A stretch of DNA of 64,000 nucleotides from Eucommia ulmoides (taxonomy: Eukaryota > Streptophyta > Magnoliopsida > Garryales > Eucommiaceae), in contig CM028333.1 in the NCBI GenBank assembly GCA_016647705.1, positions 19,155,743 through 19,219,742 on the forward strand, written 5' to 3'. The notes beneath the pieces were generated by a model. The model was not told where the DNA came from, ran no database searches, and was given only the letters and a program-made list of their open reading frames with translations. Below, piece after piece: positions 33,089 to 45,540 of the stretch. The position numbers were made by a program, and so were the translations under genes. Numbering within the stretch: the first letter of the stretch is position 1; every line of letters starts with the position of its first letter.

Positions 33089-33258
33089 CAATTTCTTAAC
33101 AATATGAAATTGTAATTGCAATTTCTCAACAAAATGAAATTATTAATTGCAGTTTCTCAATAAAATGAAACTGCTGCAATTTCTAAATAATATGAAATTG
33201 CTAATTGTAATTTCTCAACAAAATGAAACTATTGCAATTTTTTAACAATATGAAATTG
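33089..33258. repeat. Minisatellite, 6 x 24-31 bp
   Basis: Six head-to-tail units of the form CAATTTCTCAACAAAATGAA followed by ATT(G/A)(T/C)TAATTG, between RNase H and the 3' LTR of Copia-2, i.e. in its 3' untranslated region. The short open frames at 33201-33428 and 33223-33501 span it and are not genes. Confidence 0.85.
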
Positions 33259-33530
33259 TTTGACTTTAACAAGTCATCTGTCACTAACAATACATCACGA
33301 GATCTCAAAATAATGATTTGTGACAACAAAAAGTATACAATTGTAATTCTTAAGGTAGAATATCTTTCGATGTCATATTGTATAATCAATTCAAATAATA
33401 TGATATGTAACAATATAATATGCAACAATGATGATCATCAAATAGATTTCAATTATGCAAAATGCATAACAATAGTTGTCACAATTGAATCAGCGAAATA
33501 AAGGAAAATAAATAGAATACAAAAACCCCA

Positions 33531-34960
33531 CTAAACTAGAGAATCAAAAGATTCAACGACACTCATATTTACAACATGTTGATTGAACGCTATGGGTCTT
33601 AAACCTTTGGTTAAAGGATCAACAAGTATTGACTCAGTTCTTATATGTTCGATCACGATATCACTCTTCTTTATTAAGTTCTTGACTATGAGGTACTTAA
33701 TTTTCATATGTTTGGAACCCGTACTGATCTTATTGTTCTTGGAGTAGAACACGGTTGCATTATTGTCACAATAAATCACAATGGGTCAAGAGATGGAATC
33801 AACAACTCGCAACTGTGAGATCAGATTTTGTAACCAAACAGCTTGAGAGGATGTACTATAACAAGCTACAAATTCAGCATACATAGTCGAGGATGCAATT
33901 AGACTCTGTTTGACATTTTTCCATGGAATAGCTTTACCAGTTAGAACAAAAATATATCCTGAAGTAGATTTTCGATTGTCCGAATCTAAGTACTCAATTA
34001 CTTCGAGATTATCAACCCTCCTATACACAAGCATAAAATCCTTCGTTTTTTTGTAGATTTCTCATGACTTTCTTTGCAACAACCCAGTGATCATGCCCAG
34101 GGTTTGACAAATATCTACCAAGAACATCAACAATGAAGGCGATATCAGGTCTCGTACATACTTGTGCAGCATACATTAGGCTACCAATTGTATTGGCATA
34201 AAGAATAGTCTCTATGACATCATTTTCCAAATCATTCTTTGGACATTGTTCATTGCTGAGTTTATCTGCCTTCACAATAGGTACATCACTTGCCATGCAT
34301 GTCTGCATATTGAACCTTTTAAGCACACGATCGATATAGGCCCTTTAAGATAGTCCAAGAAGGTTTCGAGATCTATCACGACGATCTCAATACCCAGAAC
34401 AAATGATACTTCTCCGAGATCTTTCATGTTAAAATTAGCAGACAAAAGATGTTTGGTATCATTCAGAAGATTCACATCGCTACTAGCAAGCAAGATGTCA
34501 TCAACGTAGAGAATCATGAAAGTGAACTTGCTCCCACTGATTTTCATATAGACGCACTGATCAAACTTGTTTTCTACAAAACTAAAAGATGTCACAATTT
34601 TGTCAAATTTTGAGTACCACTGTCGAGAAGCTTGCTTGAGACCATAAATGGACCTTTTCAATCTAGATACCATGTTCTCCTTTCCATTTTCCTTAAATCT
34701 CTCAGGCTGTGACACGTAGACTTCCTCAATCATATCTTTATTGAGGAAAGCTGTTTTGACATCCATTTGGTGAAGCTCTAAGTTAAAATGAACTACCAAC
34801 GCCATAATTAGCCTAAAGGAATCTTTGGTGGAAACTGGTGAAAAAGTCTCTGTAAAATCCATGCCTTCTCTCTATGTATACCCTTTAGCAACCATTCGGG
34901 CCTTGAATCTTTTAATATTCCCTTTGTCGTCTCTCTTGGTCTTGAATACCCATTTGAATC
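33531..34960 (-). pseudogene. Copia-2 reverse transcriptase and RNase H
   Basis: Copies element RNA to cDNA. From 34960 the minus strand runs through the RT entry region, then an open frame from 34862: FTETFSPVSTKDSFRLIMAL, HQMDVKTAFLN, SIYGLKQASRQWYSKFD and FMILYVDDILLASSD, with the YVDD catalytic box intact. The frame shifts near 34300-34370, then RPDIAFIVDVLGRYLSNPG. RNase H follows: EYLDSDNRKSTSGYIFVLTG (usually GYxDSD), SLIASSTMYAEF, and in the last frame MIYCDNNATVF, KMKIKYLIV-like and ILVDPLTKGL. Three frame breaks; all major motifs are present, so decay is moderate. Confidence 0.9.
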
Positions 34961-35048
34961 CAATGAGTTTATATCCCTCGGGAAGATCAACAAGTTCCCA
35001 AATATCATCATCTGATACAGACTGTATCTCATCTCCCATAGCAATTAC

Positions 35049-36206
35049 CTATTCATTTGCCTGATCGCTATTGAGAGCTTCACGATAAGTAGTCGAGTCC
35101 ATCTCTTCTTCAATATCATATTTTCCCTCTCCAAGGTAAACATAGTAGTCGTTAGGCACTGATTTGCTAGGGACGCGATTCAGAATGTAGGTTGCTCCTT
35201 TGATGGCTTCACCCCACAAATATTCTGGTAAATTCGATTCGCTCATCATACTCTTTTTCATTTCCATAAGAGTGCAATTGCGCCTTTTCGCCAAGCCATT
35301 TTGTTTAGGACTTCCTGGCATAGTATACTGAGCAACAATACCGTTATCCTGCAAGTACCTTATAAAAGGCCCCTTCTGTTGTCCTGCATCACTATGTTTC
35401 CCATAATACTCACCACCTCGATCTGATTTCACAATCTTGATGACTTTCCCCAGCTATTTTTCAACTTCAGTTCGGAAGATTTTGAACATTTCAATAGCAT
35501 ATGCATTTTCTTTGATTAAATAAACATAACTATATCGGGAGAAATCATCAATGAATGTAATGAAATACCTGTTGCCATACAAAGTAGTCGAGTAAGACCC
35601 ACTAATGTCTGTATGAATAATCTCCAACAAATTTTGACTATGAGTAGCACATTTCTTCTTGGTCTTGGTTAATTTTCCTCTTACACAATCAACACAAACT
35701 TTTGAGTTATTAGAATCAAGAGGAGGAAGAATCCTAGAACCAATCAAGCAATCTACTCATTTTTTAGAAATGTGCCCCAACCGCTTATGCCACAATAACG
35801 AAGATCTTTCCTTAGTCAAAGATCTTTTAACAACAGTGTTTTAAACATTGTAAGAATATGCAGATAGTAACGACAATCTATAAAGCCCATCAGATAAAAC
35901 ACAATTGCCAACTACCTTAGAGTCATAAATCATCTCAACTCTTTTATTTGAAAAAGTGAAATAATATCCTGCTCTATCAAGTACTGAAAGGGAAATTAAA
36001 TTCCTTCTAAACGAAGGTACACAGAAAACATTGTCTATAACAAGCTACAAACTAGAGTCTAAACCTAAAATAATAGTCCGGACATGCTCAACACCAATCC
36101 CGATATCACTGTCAACTTTAAGCTTTGACTCTTTCTCACTTGGCTTCCTCAGGTTTCTTATCCTCTATAAAAAAATTACAACATGAATGGTAGCACCACT
36201 GTCAAG
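35049..36206 (-). pseudogene. Copia-2 protease end and integrase
   Basis: The protease starts at the DSGATIHVV segment, which begins exactly at the junction with solo LTR 3 (36206). The zinc-binding H2C2 region precedes the core (CVDCVRGKL). The integrase core reads HTDISG, FITFIDDFSRYSY, VKSDRGGEYYG, then GSPKQNGLAKRRN. The first two catalytic aspartates are present, but lysine stands where families have the catalytic glutamate (VAERRN). A stop lies at 35454 and others occur upstream near 35755. It ends at the domain before RT (EALNSDQANE). Not functional. Confidence 0.88.
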
Positions 36207-38099
36207 TGATAGGTGTAATTTTTCTATCTATTTCAAAATCGAACTTGTTAATTTTCGACTACGTTTATTACGTTTTTTTGTATTTTTGTATAAATCAGGT
36301 GTGTGGGGGTGAAAAAATATGAAAACGGATCATAAAAGATTAAATTAAATCAAGAATGGGGGAAGAACGGTGGGAAAACAAGTATGAGGGCAAAATTCTG
36401 AAAAGCAGACGTTGCGACGGTCAATATGCAGAGAGGGCCTAAAACTGCTGGAAGCCCACCACCGAGGCGATGAAATAACAACAAGGTCCCTGATCCCACC
36501 ACTGAGGTTGTGACTTAACCGACACACCCACTGCCGCGGCGATCACTCTGCACAGCTGTTAGATGTTTTTTTTTTTTTTAGATATTTTGCTCCCTATTTA
36601 AGTCTCTCTCTTCTCTCATTTTCTAACCCCCGGCCATAGGAGTCCCCTTAGGGTTCCTAATATTTTGAGACTGGTTTAGGGTGTGCTCAACCAATTCTGA
36701 AGGAGAAGAACACGTTACAAAGAAGGAGAAGCGATTGTGGGACGGTTTTAGCGGCAAATCTTTGGACTATGGTTAAGTTCTTTCATTTCTCTCTTTATTT
36801 TCTTAACTTTGGTAGGTTGTTGAGCATGTTTAGCTTAGTTTTCATTGTATAAATGGTTATGACCATGAGCTAAACGAATTTTGTTTAGGGATTAATAATA
36901 TTTATGAAATTGCTGTTTGTTTGAGTTTGTGTTTCGTTAATGGTTATTTTTCATTATTTGATTGTGTTTACCGTTATTCTTTGATATTATACTTGTTTAG
37001 ATAATTAGAGAATAAAAACTTGGTAGCGGAATATTATGTCGTCACTTTTACCGCAAGTGTTTGGGTCAAATTTTAGTGTAGATGGGAAGGAGTAGGGGTT
37101 ATCGTATCCACATGGATTGATTGAGATTATTATCGAGTACCGCGATTGTCATAACCTAATTTTATTAAGGTGATAAAAATAAAGTTTATAATTAATTAAT
37201 ACTAATACTAAGTAAATTAATCTAACTATACTAATATTATATTGAGATGTTTAGGGATAAGATTGCCTAGGGATTAACTTTGTTTACAAAAACGTGTTTG
37301 GTCTCGTTTAGTTTACAATAATGGCCTTCGACATATCCGACAATCTCTATATCGTAAACTCACTCGCCACCTCTCCCGAGTGTAAGACGAGTGAATATGC
37401 GACTTCGCGTTAACGAAGAAGTCTCCCTCAACTTCTTAATGGCATTGAGTTATATGAGTCCTGTCCCAACGTCATTGATTGCACACTTTCTAACTCTCTC
37501 CCGGGTTATTAGATCGTCACGTTGTGTTTATCTTAGTCCGAATACAGGGTTTGACACTCAGGAGAGGTAACCCCGAATTCGGACTAGGGTAAACACAATG
37601 CGCTGATCTAATAACCCGGGAGAAAGTTAGAAAGTGTGCAATCAATGACGTTGGGACAAGACTCATGTGACCTAGTGTCGTTAAGACGTTGATGTAGACT
37701 TTTTCGTTGATGCGAAGTCGCATATTCACTCATTTTACATTTGGGAGAGGTGGCGAGTGAATTTATGATACAGAGATTGTCGGATACACCGAACGCCGTT
37801 ATTGTAAACTAAACGAGACCAAACACGTTTTTATAAATGAAGTTAATCCCCAGGAAAACTTTTCCCTAAACATCTCAATATAATATTAGTATAGTTAGAT
37901 TAATTAACTTAGTATTAATATTAATTAATTATTAACTTCATTTTTATCACCTAAATAAAATTAGGTTATGACAATCACAGTACTCGATAATAATCTCAAT
38001 CAATCCCTGTGGATACGATAACCCTTACTCTTTTCTATCTATACTAAAACTTGACCCGTACACTTGTGGTGAAAGTGACGACGTAATATTCCGCTACCA
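36207..38099 (+). mobile_element. Solo LTR 3, rearranged by an inverted duplication
   Basis: 1893 bp, starting TGATAGGTGTAAT and ending ATATTCCGCTACCA, flanked by TCAAG (36202-36206 and 38100-38104). Positions 36207-37020 align with the first half of solo LTR 1. From 37021 the sequence is instead an inverted copy of the LTR 3' half, followed by the normal 3' half. It sits inside Copia-2, between the zinc knuckle and the protease, so it is younger than Copia-2. The short frames at 36345-36527 and 37517-37729 are LTR artefacts. Confidence 0.92.
37021..38099. repeat. 1.08-kb near-perfect palindrome
   Basis: Arms of about 530 bp (37021-37553 and 37567-38099) are reverse complements with scattered mismatches. 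The left arm begins TGGTAGCGGAATATTATGTC and the right arm ends with its complement. The centre is about 16 bp near 37560 (GACACTCAGGAGAGGT), which resembles the LTR ACTCGGGAGAGGTGG block. Each arm equals the 3' half of the LTR. An RNA across it would form one long hairpin. Confidence 0.92.
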
Positions 38100-38104
38100 T
38101 CAAG

Positions 38105-39103
38105 CCACAAGAATTTAAAGGAACATCAACTAAATTAGATTCAAAAACAGACATAGGTAGATAACATGCCCTGTTTTTTCTTCTTCTCTAGTGAGTTCTT
38201 AAACTTAAAGCAATTAATCCGCTTATGACCCATTTTGTTATAGTGAAAGCACTTAATAACTTTGTTCTTGGCATTTCCATTTCTTTGTTTCTCACTCCCA
38301 CTTTTCTTGAAATTTTGTTTTTTCTTGTGATCGTGGAAGTTGGGCTTTTTAGTCTTTTCACCCCTCTTCTAATTTTTCTACTTTCCAAGAGTAACAAAAT
38401 GAGCAGATTCATTTCTTTTTCTTTTCAGCTTTTCTTCCTCAGCCACACATTTCGTGATCAGATCGTTTACACTCCAAGTCTGATTCTGAGTGTTGTAGGC
38501 AATATTGATTTAGCTAAAAGAGGTTGGTAAAGAGTTGAGAGCGTGATGAATAATAAACTTATCGGGAAGCGGAATGTTTTGTGCTTTCAATTTAGTTTGA
38601 AGATTCACCATTCTCAAGATGCATTCACGAGCGCCTTTTGTATGATCGTACCTCATATTCATCAATCCATCCATAAAATACCCAACTTCGGCGTTGTCCA
38701 ATGTTCGGTATAAGTTTTCCATAGCAGTGAGAATTTCCTTAGCCTTTTTGCTCTTAGGTATTCCTCCAAAGAGATGCTCAACAATGGACCTATTGATTGA
38801 AATAAGGCTCAAACGGTTCGACATTTTCCAATTTGCATAATGAGCTATCACGGCTTAAGTGCTCTCATTAGTAGGTTGAGGAGGTTCATCCTCATGCAGG
38901 GCCAGGTCCAAGTCCATTATTCCCAAAGTGAACTCTATATCTGACTTCCATCTCTTATAGTTCGACCCATTTAGAATTTCAATAGTGGCGTTTTTGTTGT
39001 TCACAACAAAAGAAATTGTTTTTACAAAAATTGCAACTTGATCAATTATGGGCAATAGAAAAAAATACTCAATTAAGCATAGGTAATACAATATAAGAAT
39101 CAA
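38105..39103 (-). pseudogene. Copia-2 gag with zinc knuckle
   Basis: Forms the particle. The frame from 39103 holds the gag N-terminus (IEILNGSNYKRWKSDIEFTL, GIMDLDLAL), a TAA at 38855, then continues in the same frame to 38510 with ILTAMENLYRTLDNAEVGYF and KFIIHHALNSLPTSF. After a TAA at 38510 it runs through a lysine-rich segment with two more stops to a knuckle, CFHYNKMGHKRINC (about 38250), where tyrosine replaces the second cysteine. It ends at solo LTR 3. Stops but little frameshifting. Confidence 0.88.
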
Positions 39104-40615
39104 TTATATTATTATAAACTCCTATTTAGGAAAAGTCTACAACAAATAATTATTCTTTAATCATGAGGATCAACAAAATAAGAAAAATTTAAAAATTTAA
39201 AAATTCATCCCTTTAGGTAGATTAGAAACTCGAAAACTTGAAAACTATGTTGGTTAAATAATTTTGGTAAAATAACCTCAACAATTCACAAGCATCCATT
39301 CCAAATTGAAAAAAATTAAATTATATTGTCCAATCACGACAGTGCATATTAACGACATATATGCATATGATCAAAATAAGATGAAGTACGTCACAAAATG
39401 TACTGTCAATGATCAACGATCAATTATATTTGCAAGAATTTGAACAATAATTTTACTATATTTTTACACTAATTATTAAACTAATTTTATATGATTTAAA
39501 ACTAACTAGGAAAGTATACATCAATAAATCTTAATTTAGGGAGAGTGAGTACTGTAATCCTATTCTAAATTATCAAATATAATTTTTGTAAACTTTTCAA
39601 TAGCAAATCATGCCCAAAAATAATTTTAAGCTAATTAAATTATATAATAAGTAATAATTAACTAAAAAATATTTTTAATTCTAAAAAAATCAAATAAATT
39701 TTACAAAAAATTAAAGGGCACGAAAACAAGTGCATAGGAAAAAACAGGACTCAAAACGGGTCCCGGAAGAGGGCTCACACGCCCCCACACGCCTAGGCCT
39801 TGCGTGGGGATTGCGGACCAGGGCTGGAGGTTGTCTTCAACCTTCAGCCACGTCTGAACCGGGTCATGCGACCCGATTTTGGCCCGTTTCTGTAAAACCC
39901 TAAAAATAATCATTTTTCTCCAATATTTTTTTTGGGTTTATGTATATTTATGTATTTTTAATATGTTTATAACAATTAATTGAAGAAAAAACAAGAGAAT
40001 AGTCACTAAAAATGAAGAATAAATTGCGGTTTTATACACCTCCATGACCAAAATTTAAAACTCGATATTAGACGTTATTTCTATCTAATTTTATATGGGT
40101 TTGCACCTTATATTAATTTAAAAACTATCTACAACGTTTAATTGGATTGAACCAAAAAATCATCAATCTTCATCAATTTTAAAAATGAAGATCAGTTTTT
40201 CTAGGGTTTCACTGTCGAAAGTTCAACGACGAAATACTCTCTGATTATGTAACTAAATAACATTTATAATATATCAATTTAAAACTTGAATTAAGAGAAA
40301 TAAAAACCCTAAGGTTTTACAGTCAATCGAAGTAAAGTATTACATGAAATCACCGCCCCAAGTTTTGGTTTCGGGAGTTTTCTAGGGTTCGTAGCCAAAA
40401 TTTCAACGTCGAAATTCTCTCTGATTACACATTCAAATAACACGTATAATATATCAATTAAATGCTTGAATCTGTCGGAATAAAAGCCCTAATGTTTTAC
40501 AGTTAATTGAAACAAAAAATTTCATGAAATCATGGCCACAAGTTTCGGTTTTGTGAATGAACAGAAAATAAAGAAAATTTCAAAAACCAATTGTAGATCC
40601 TAAATCATATATGTA
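39104..40615 (-). other. Copia-2 leader
   Basis: Noncoding 5' leader between primer site and gag, 1.5 kb. It is mostly AT-rich, with a GC-rich island at 39710-39895. It contains a two-copy tandem repeat (40196-40376 and 40377-40557, period about 181 bp, each starting TTTTCTAGGGTTTC-like). The frame at 39701-39913 lies in the GC-rich island and has no known domain. Confidence 0.75.
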
Positions 40616-40630
40616 GGCTCCGATACCACA
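40616..40630 (-). promoter_or_regulatory. Copia-2 primer-binding site
   Basis: The minus strand reads TGTGGTATCGGAGCC directly after the LTR end. TGGTATCGGAGCC differs by one base from the initiator-Met tRNA complement used by most plant copia elements. Confidence 0.9.
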
Positions 40631-41093
40631 TATTGATTATATCTCATAATTACAAATAACACGGAATTAATTAATAATCTAAAACATATATAAATTATAC
40701 AACACAACAATGAAGAATGGTAATCGAAAGCGTACTTGTCTCAGCCATCGCAGGAGAATGAACTATTAAAGCGGATTACATACTATGTCTTCCTCCCTAT
40801 GATCTAGATTATTGTAATGACGACTCTCAATTGTAAGAAACCCTTAATCTAAATTGGGGAGGGGACCTAGTTATATATACTAAGGTTTCTCGTTGGACTC
40901 TCCCATAACGGGTTTCAATGAAACCCTAAACCTACAGTTACTACTTAACTGAGTTTTTACATAAAAGATGTTATAACTCAAATCATAATATGATAACTGA
41001 TTATTTGGGCTGTTTATATAATAGACTATCCATTAACCCATTTTTGTAAAATAATTTATTCGATTAATGTTAGCTCACAAAAATTCTCCAACA
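40631..41093 (-). repeat. Copia-2 5' LTR
   Basis: 463 bp; pairs with 32290-32754. On the minus strand it starts TGTTGGAGAATTTTTGTGAG and ends ATCAATA, where the terminal CA has become TA by one substitution. Confidence 0.92.
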
Positions 41094-41098
41094 TCATC

Positions 41099-44000
41099 AT
41101 TTTGCTATATATCTTGAAATTTACTAGAATAATTGTTTTGTTATAGAACAATTATAGTTGCAATTGAAGGTCTATTTTGGCATTGTGATAATTATCATTG
41201 ATTTGGGAGATAAATACAAATAGAAAGAGAGAAAATAACAAAACATCTCTTAATATACATATTTTTGAGTGTGGAGATGATCATCGTATGCATATACACG
41301 TATAGCATGTACATACAAAACATGTATATACTTGGGTTAAAATATTGCAATCTAGGGTAGGTATAGGTTTCAAAGAGACGGCATGCATTAAGGAATAGGT
41401 GGGGGGATAGAGATAGAAATCAACTTTTGTAAATTCATGTTAAAAATTAAAAAGTCATTCCGATGTGAATCTTGTTGGTGAGTACCTGTATCTAATTTTC
41501 TCATTGCAATCATTATGGTTTCACATAATGGGGTAAGTAAAAGTCATAAAATTTGGAATATATAAATTCTTTTGCTTATTGGGGAGGCACAAGGGCCAAG
41601 TCCAACTACCACCAAAACTTGGCCCCACTTAATATTAATCTCCCATTTTTATTTTTCCTAGCGTTGCTAAAAAACACGTATACTTATTGAAGAATTGTCG
41701 TACATGTGTTAAATTTATATTGAGCACAAACACAACAAGACATGTATTGAAATATTCTAGTTAAATTAAAAATTAAAATTTTAAATCGAACACGTCGCAG
41801 ACACCTTGCGGATATGGAAGGATAATGTTCAATACTTCAAAATTTCTATAGCATAGCAAATTAAATAAACGAAGGCTAGAAAATGCAAAGAGATAGAATC
41901 ACTCACACCCCTTCACAATTAAGATGAAATTGACTACATTACTCTTTAACACTTATTTATTTATTTAGTATTAAAAATACTGAATGATTATTGTAATGAC
42001 TTTCTTATCCTGCATATAAATAATTGAAATTTTGAAAAAATAATTTATTTTCATTAAGCATATGATGCCTTGTCCACCAATTGTCTCCATCCATTTGTCT
42101 CCATCCATAGATTAAGTTTGTTTCTTTTTCTTTTTTTTTAAGTTAATTTTCTGCAATTTTTATTTTCGAGAATTTGTGTACGTTTTTATCGATTTATATA
42201 TTTATTATTTTTATGTAATAATTGATTTATAAAATTTATCGATATTCTAAATGATATGAGTAAAATTAAAAATATGTATAAAAATAATACTATATTGTCG
42301 GATTCTAACAGTATACGTATTTTTTTTTTTTTTTTTTATTAAATTTGAATTTTCTTGATATTTTAGGTACTCATTTGATAATTTATACCAATTTAAGCAC
42401 TCTTTAAAACAATCGAATTTCAATTTTGATTTTACCACCCACTTTCTATCTCTCTCTCCCTTCTTGCTCATAGTTGTCAAAAAATCATTGTCTAATAGAA
42501 AATTAGTTTTTTTTTTTTTTTAATTAAATTTTGAATTAGTCCCCGTTGTTTTAATTTGTATTTTTGCATCCCTAATGTTTTGATTTTATTCCAAATCGGG
42601 ACAAATCACAAATTCTGTTAAATTGTAGATGGAAAATAGTATGTTCACATTAGGTGCCTCCTAATTAAGGGCATTATAGACTAATCAAGATTACAAAAAC
42701 TAATATACAAAGATAAGTGTAAAAAATAAAATTAGAAATAAAGTTCGTTTTTGTCATCCACTTTTCCCGTTTCATTTATGTTAGAACTAGGGGAGGGCAC
42801 ATGCATTGCATGTATCCATTGGAGACCATAATTTAACTATAGCAATGAAGAAATAAAATTTAGGAACATAAAAATATGTATGTTGTACAGAGAAAATGGT
42901 TTATAATAGTTTTATCAACTCAAAATGTGGAAATGTAAATGAAAATTAAAATTAAAAATAACAATGCTATGTTTTCTTCTAGCCTTTCTTCTGGCTGCTT
43001 AGATGTGAAGACCAACATGTCTTCGAATAACATCTCTATATGGAAAAAATATTTTCTATTGTCTAACAAGATACCTGCTACCAGAACGTAAAAGTGTAAA
43101 GAAAAAAAAATTGTGAATGTCAAGTACAAATGACAATGTATATATTGCCTAGTTTGGGATGGATAATATCTTGCCATGCTAAGAAGTACCCTGTTGTACG
43201 GCTCCTAGAAAAGGGAAAAGAAACTCTAAATATCAACCAAAAATGACCTCGAGTAATCCCTGTCTTCTCAATTTTCTCAGTAACATTGAACACGTTTTTA
43301 TAGGACTTTGTTTATTAGGGACTACATGATGCATAATTAGCAGTATTTGTTAATGATCAATGTTTTTGTTTGTTGTTTACAGTTCATTATGAATTAAGAA
43401 ATTAAATGAAACAAATACCAAATATGATTTCAAGTTTTGAACAGAAAATTCAGCAATTCAAATTTAGCTCAATGTTGTTCCATATTACTTGGAAATTCTG
43501 AGGGTTCAATAATGGTGTTAAATGCAATTCTTGAGAAGTATTTGAACCAAAAATAAGGATTAACTAAAAAAAATAGACCATGAGTAGAGGAATCAGAAAT
43601 TTAAGCCCATACCAACCAGACTCATCCTAATTATAGTTTGTGCCTCACTATGTTGTCAACAATTTGGGATAAAGTTGGACTACAAAAAATAAATGTGCTG
43701 TGATTTCGATTTCAAATGGAACCAAAACGTGTACTCGACTCGAACCGAAGCAAAATTATCTCGGGCGATAAAGAAATTAGAAATCGGGTGGATAGTAATT
43801 AATTTTGCTTTCAGATTTTATTAAGCAGTTTCGATATTGGTTGGAAGACAACTAGCACAGAACCAAAACACTGTCATCCCTGCTGAGTTAATGAAGAACC
43901 ATAGATCAAAGCCTTGTATCACTAATTAACTACTGATAAGGGAGAGATTGATGTACAAGATACTAAATGGGTTCAATGTATTATTTGAGAGCCCATTTTA

Positions 44001-45353
44001 AAAATTTGCATACATTCATTTCCAACTCCGATACTTGAATTCCATGCTACCAAGCACGACATTACTTCAAATACTTAAGTAGCAACTCATAAGAATAAAG
44101 TAAAAGCATCATTTTACGAACGCAGCAAAGGCAAATGCAAGGGAAAATGCACAGGCAAACATCATGATTATTCTAAACTGCAATGCTAACTCCAGAAAAT
44201 CTGTAGATAGTTTACTCTAAATCAGATGGATGAAAACCCCATTTAGTGTTTTCAAAATTTGTTTTAAAAAACTGGGAGTACAAGAGAAATAGATTTTTGG
44301 TTCCTATATTTCCGTTTTAGTTCCCAGCTTCTGGAGGGCAAGTATCTAGTAGTAGAAACATTAATATTACCATCCAATAGTCCATCTTCAAGTTTAGCAG
44401 CAACACTTGCAGAATAGATTGGTATAAGGTATTCATTCTCTAACCTAGAAATAGATTGTGTTTTTTTTTTGCTGATGATATGTTCTTATGTTTCTTCACA
44501 AATCAGCCATGCTTGGGGAAACATTTCATGGCATTAGTACAAAGATAAAGTCGGCTACACATATTGGTACTCGAGAGAGGCTTACCAAACAGCTCTGTAT
44601 TCTTTGTAGCTGTGCTTGAAATTGGGTAAAGAATTTTCTATCAGATTTTCCAGCATCTAGAGGACAAATTTTAACAGGATATACACATAAGTAGTGTCAA
44701 ATTAGCCCGTAAAAACTTTTAAAAGAGTAATGTATGTCTGCATAAAATAAAGATCAAACACCTACAAGGGCATGGAAATCATTAAAAGTCGAATTAAATT
44801 CTCACGGTGGAGTTTGCTTTGTGTTTTTGTTCCTTGTTCCCAGAGTTCTGTTTCAATATTGGGAACGAAACAAAAATTGGAGAACAAAAAAATATGTTTC
44901 CATTATTTTTTCATATTTTTAGAATAAATTTCTGGAAACATAATTTTTTTCCCAAATTCTAATTTCTGTTCTAAATTTGCAGGCAAGAAAAACATAAATA
45001 TTGGAACAAAAATGCTAAGTCATGAGGTGAGGATCTTTTTTGAATCCATTTATTATTACCTTGTAAACTAACTATCAGCCCTATATTCTGCACTTTCATT
45101 TTTCTCATGCTTAATGAGCCTCATTGGTATCATTCCCCCCATTTTTGTAAAATATTGGATTGCCAGAAGATACACTGCTGTTAGCCAAAACCTGAAGGTA
45201 AGAAAGTAGAAAAAATATTAAGTATTATAAAACAGTGCCTGATTTGCTTAATAATAAACTTGAAAATATAAATCACAAACTTACTTCAAGGGATCCGTAC
45301 CAGTAACCTCGTATACATGAGCTAAGCTAATTTAAATGGAAGCTGGAGGCATT
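41099..45353. other. Intergenic, no recognised gene
   Basis: More than 4 kb with no convincing ORF. T- and A-tracts occur near 42319-42339 and 42508-42522. Around 42533-42620 the phrase TTAGTCCCCGTTGTTTT resembles termini of Mutator-type MITEs, but I cannot find the partner end. 44815-45000 is rich in GTTCC/GGAAC-type repeats similar to the Tourist-like MITE. Old introns or decayed elements are possible; nothing is supportable. Confidence 0.5.
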
Positions 45354-45540
45354 AAAAAAAAGGGCAACCCAGTACTACAAAGCACCCGCTATGCGCAGGG
45401 TCTAGGGAAGGGTCAGACCACTTAGGTCTATTGTACGTAGTTTTACCTTTTTTTTCTACAAGAGGTTGTTTCCACGACTCGAACTTGTAAACTCCAGGTC
45501 ACATGCCGACAACTTCTACCGTGGTACCAAGGCTTCCCTT
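45354..45540 (-). mobile_element. Au-type SINE
   Basis: About 187 bp, minus strand. In element orientation it starts GAAGGGAAGCCTTGG, has box B in the AGTTCGAGTCGTGG block and ends in a GGGTTGCCC phrase followed by T7. The internal phrases (AACAGCCTC-like CAACCTCTTGTAG, GTACAATAGACC, CCTTCCCTAGACCC, GCGCATAGCGGG) match the Au SINE family found across angiosperms. tRNA-derived, transcribed by RNA polymerase III and mobilised by LINE enzymes. Possible imperfect target duplication: AGCTGGAGGC and AGTTGGAAAC. Confidence 0.85.

Larger units (their letters stand above)
32290..41093 (-). mobile_element. Copia-2, near-complete Ty1/copia element
   Basis: A full copia element on the minus strand with the 5-bp duplication TCATC (32285-32289, 41094-41098): 5' LTR 40631-41093, primer site 40628-40616, long leader, gag 39103-38105, protease/integrase to about 35049, RT-RNase H to 33531, 3' LTR 32290-32754. 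Net of the nested solo LTR 3 it is about 6.9 kb. The LTRs differ by roughly 10% by eye over 245 bp. Domains are better preserved than in Copia-1 but carry stops in every part. Confidence 0.95.

Noticed and set aside
41099..45353. Possible host gene
   Set aside because: Some less AT-rich stretches, but no exon with a recognisable domain or a coherent splice series.
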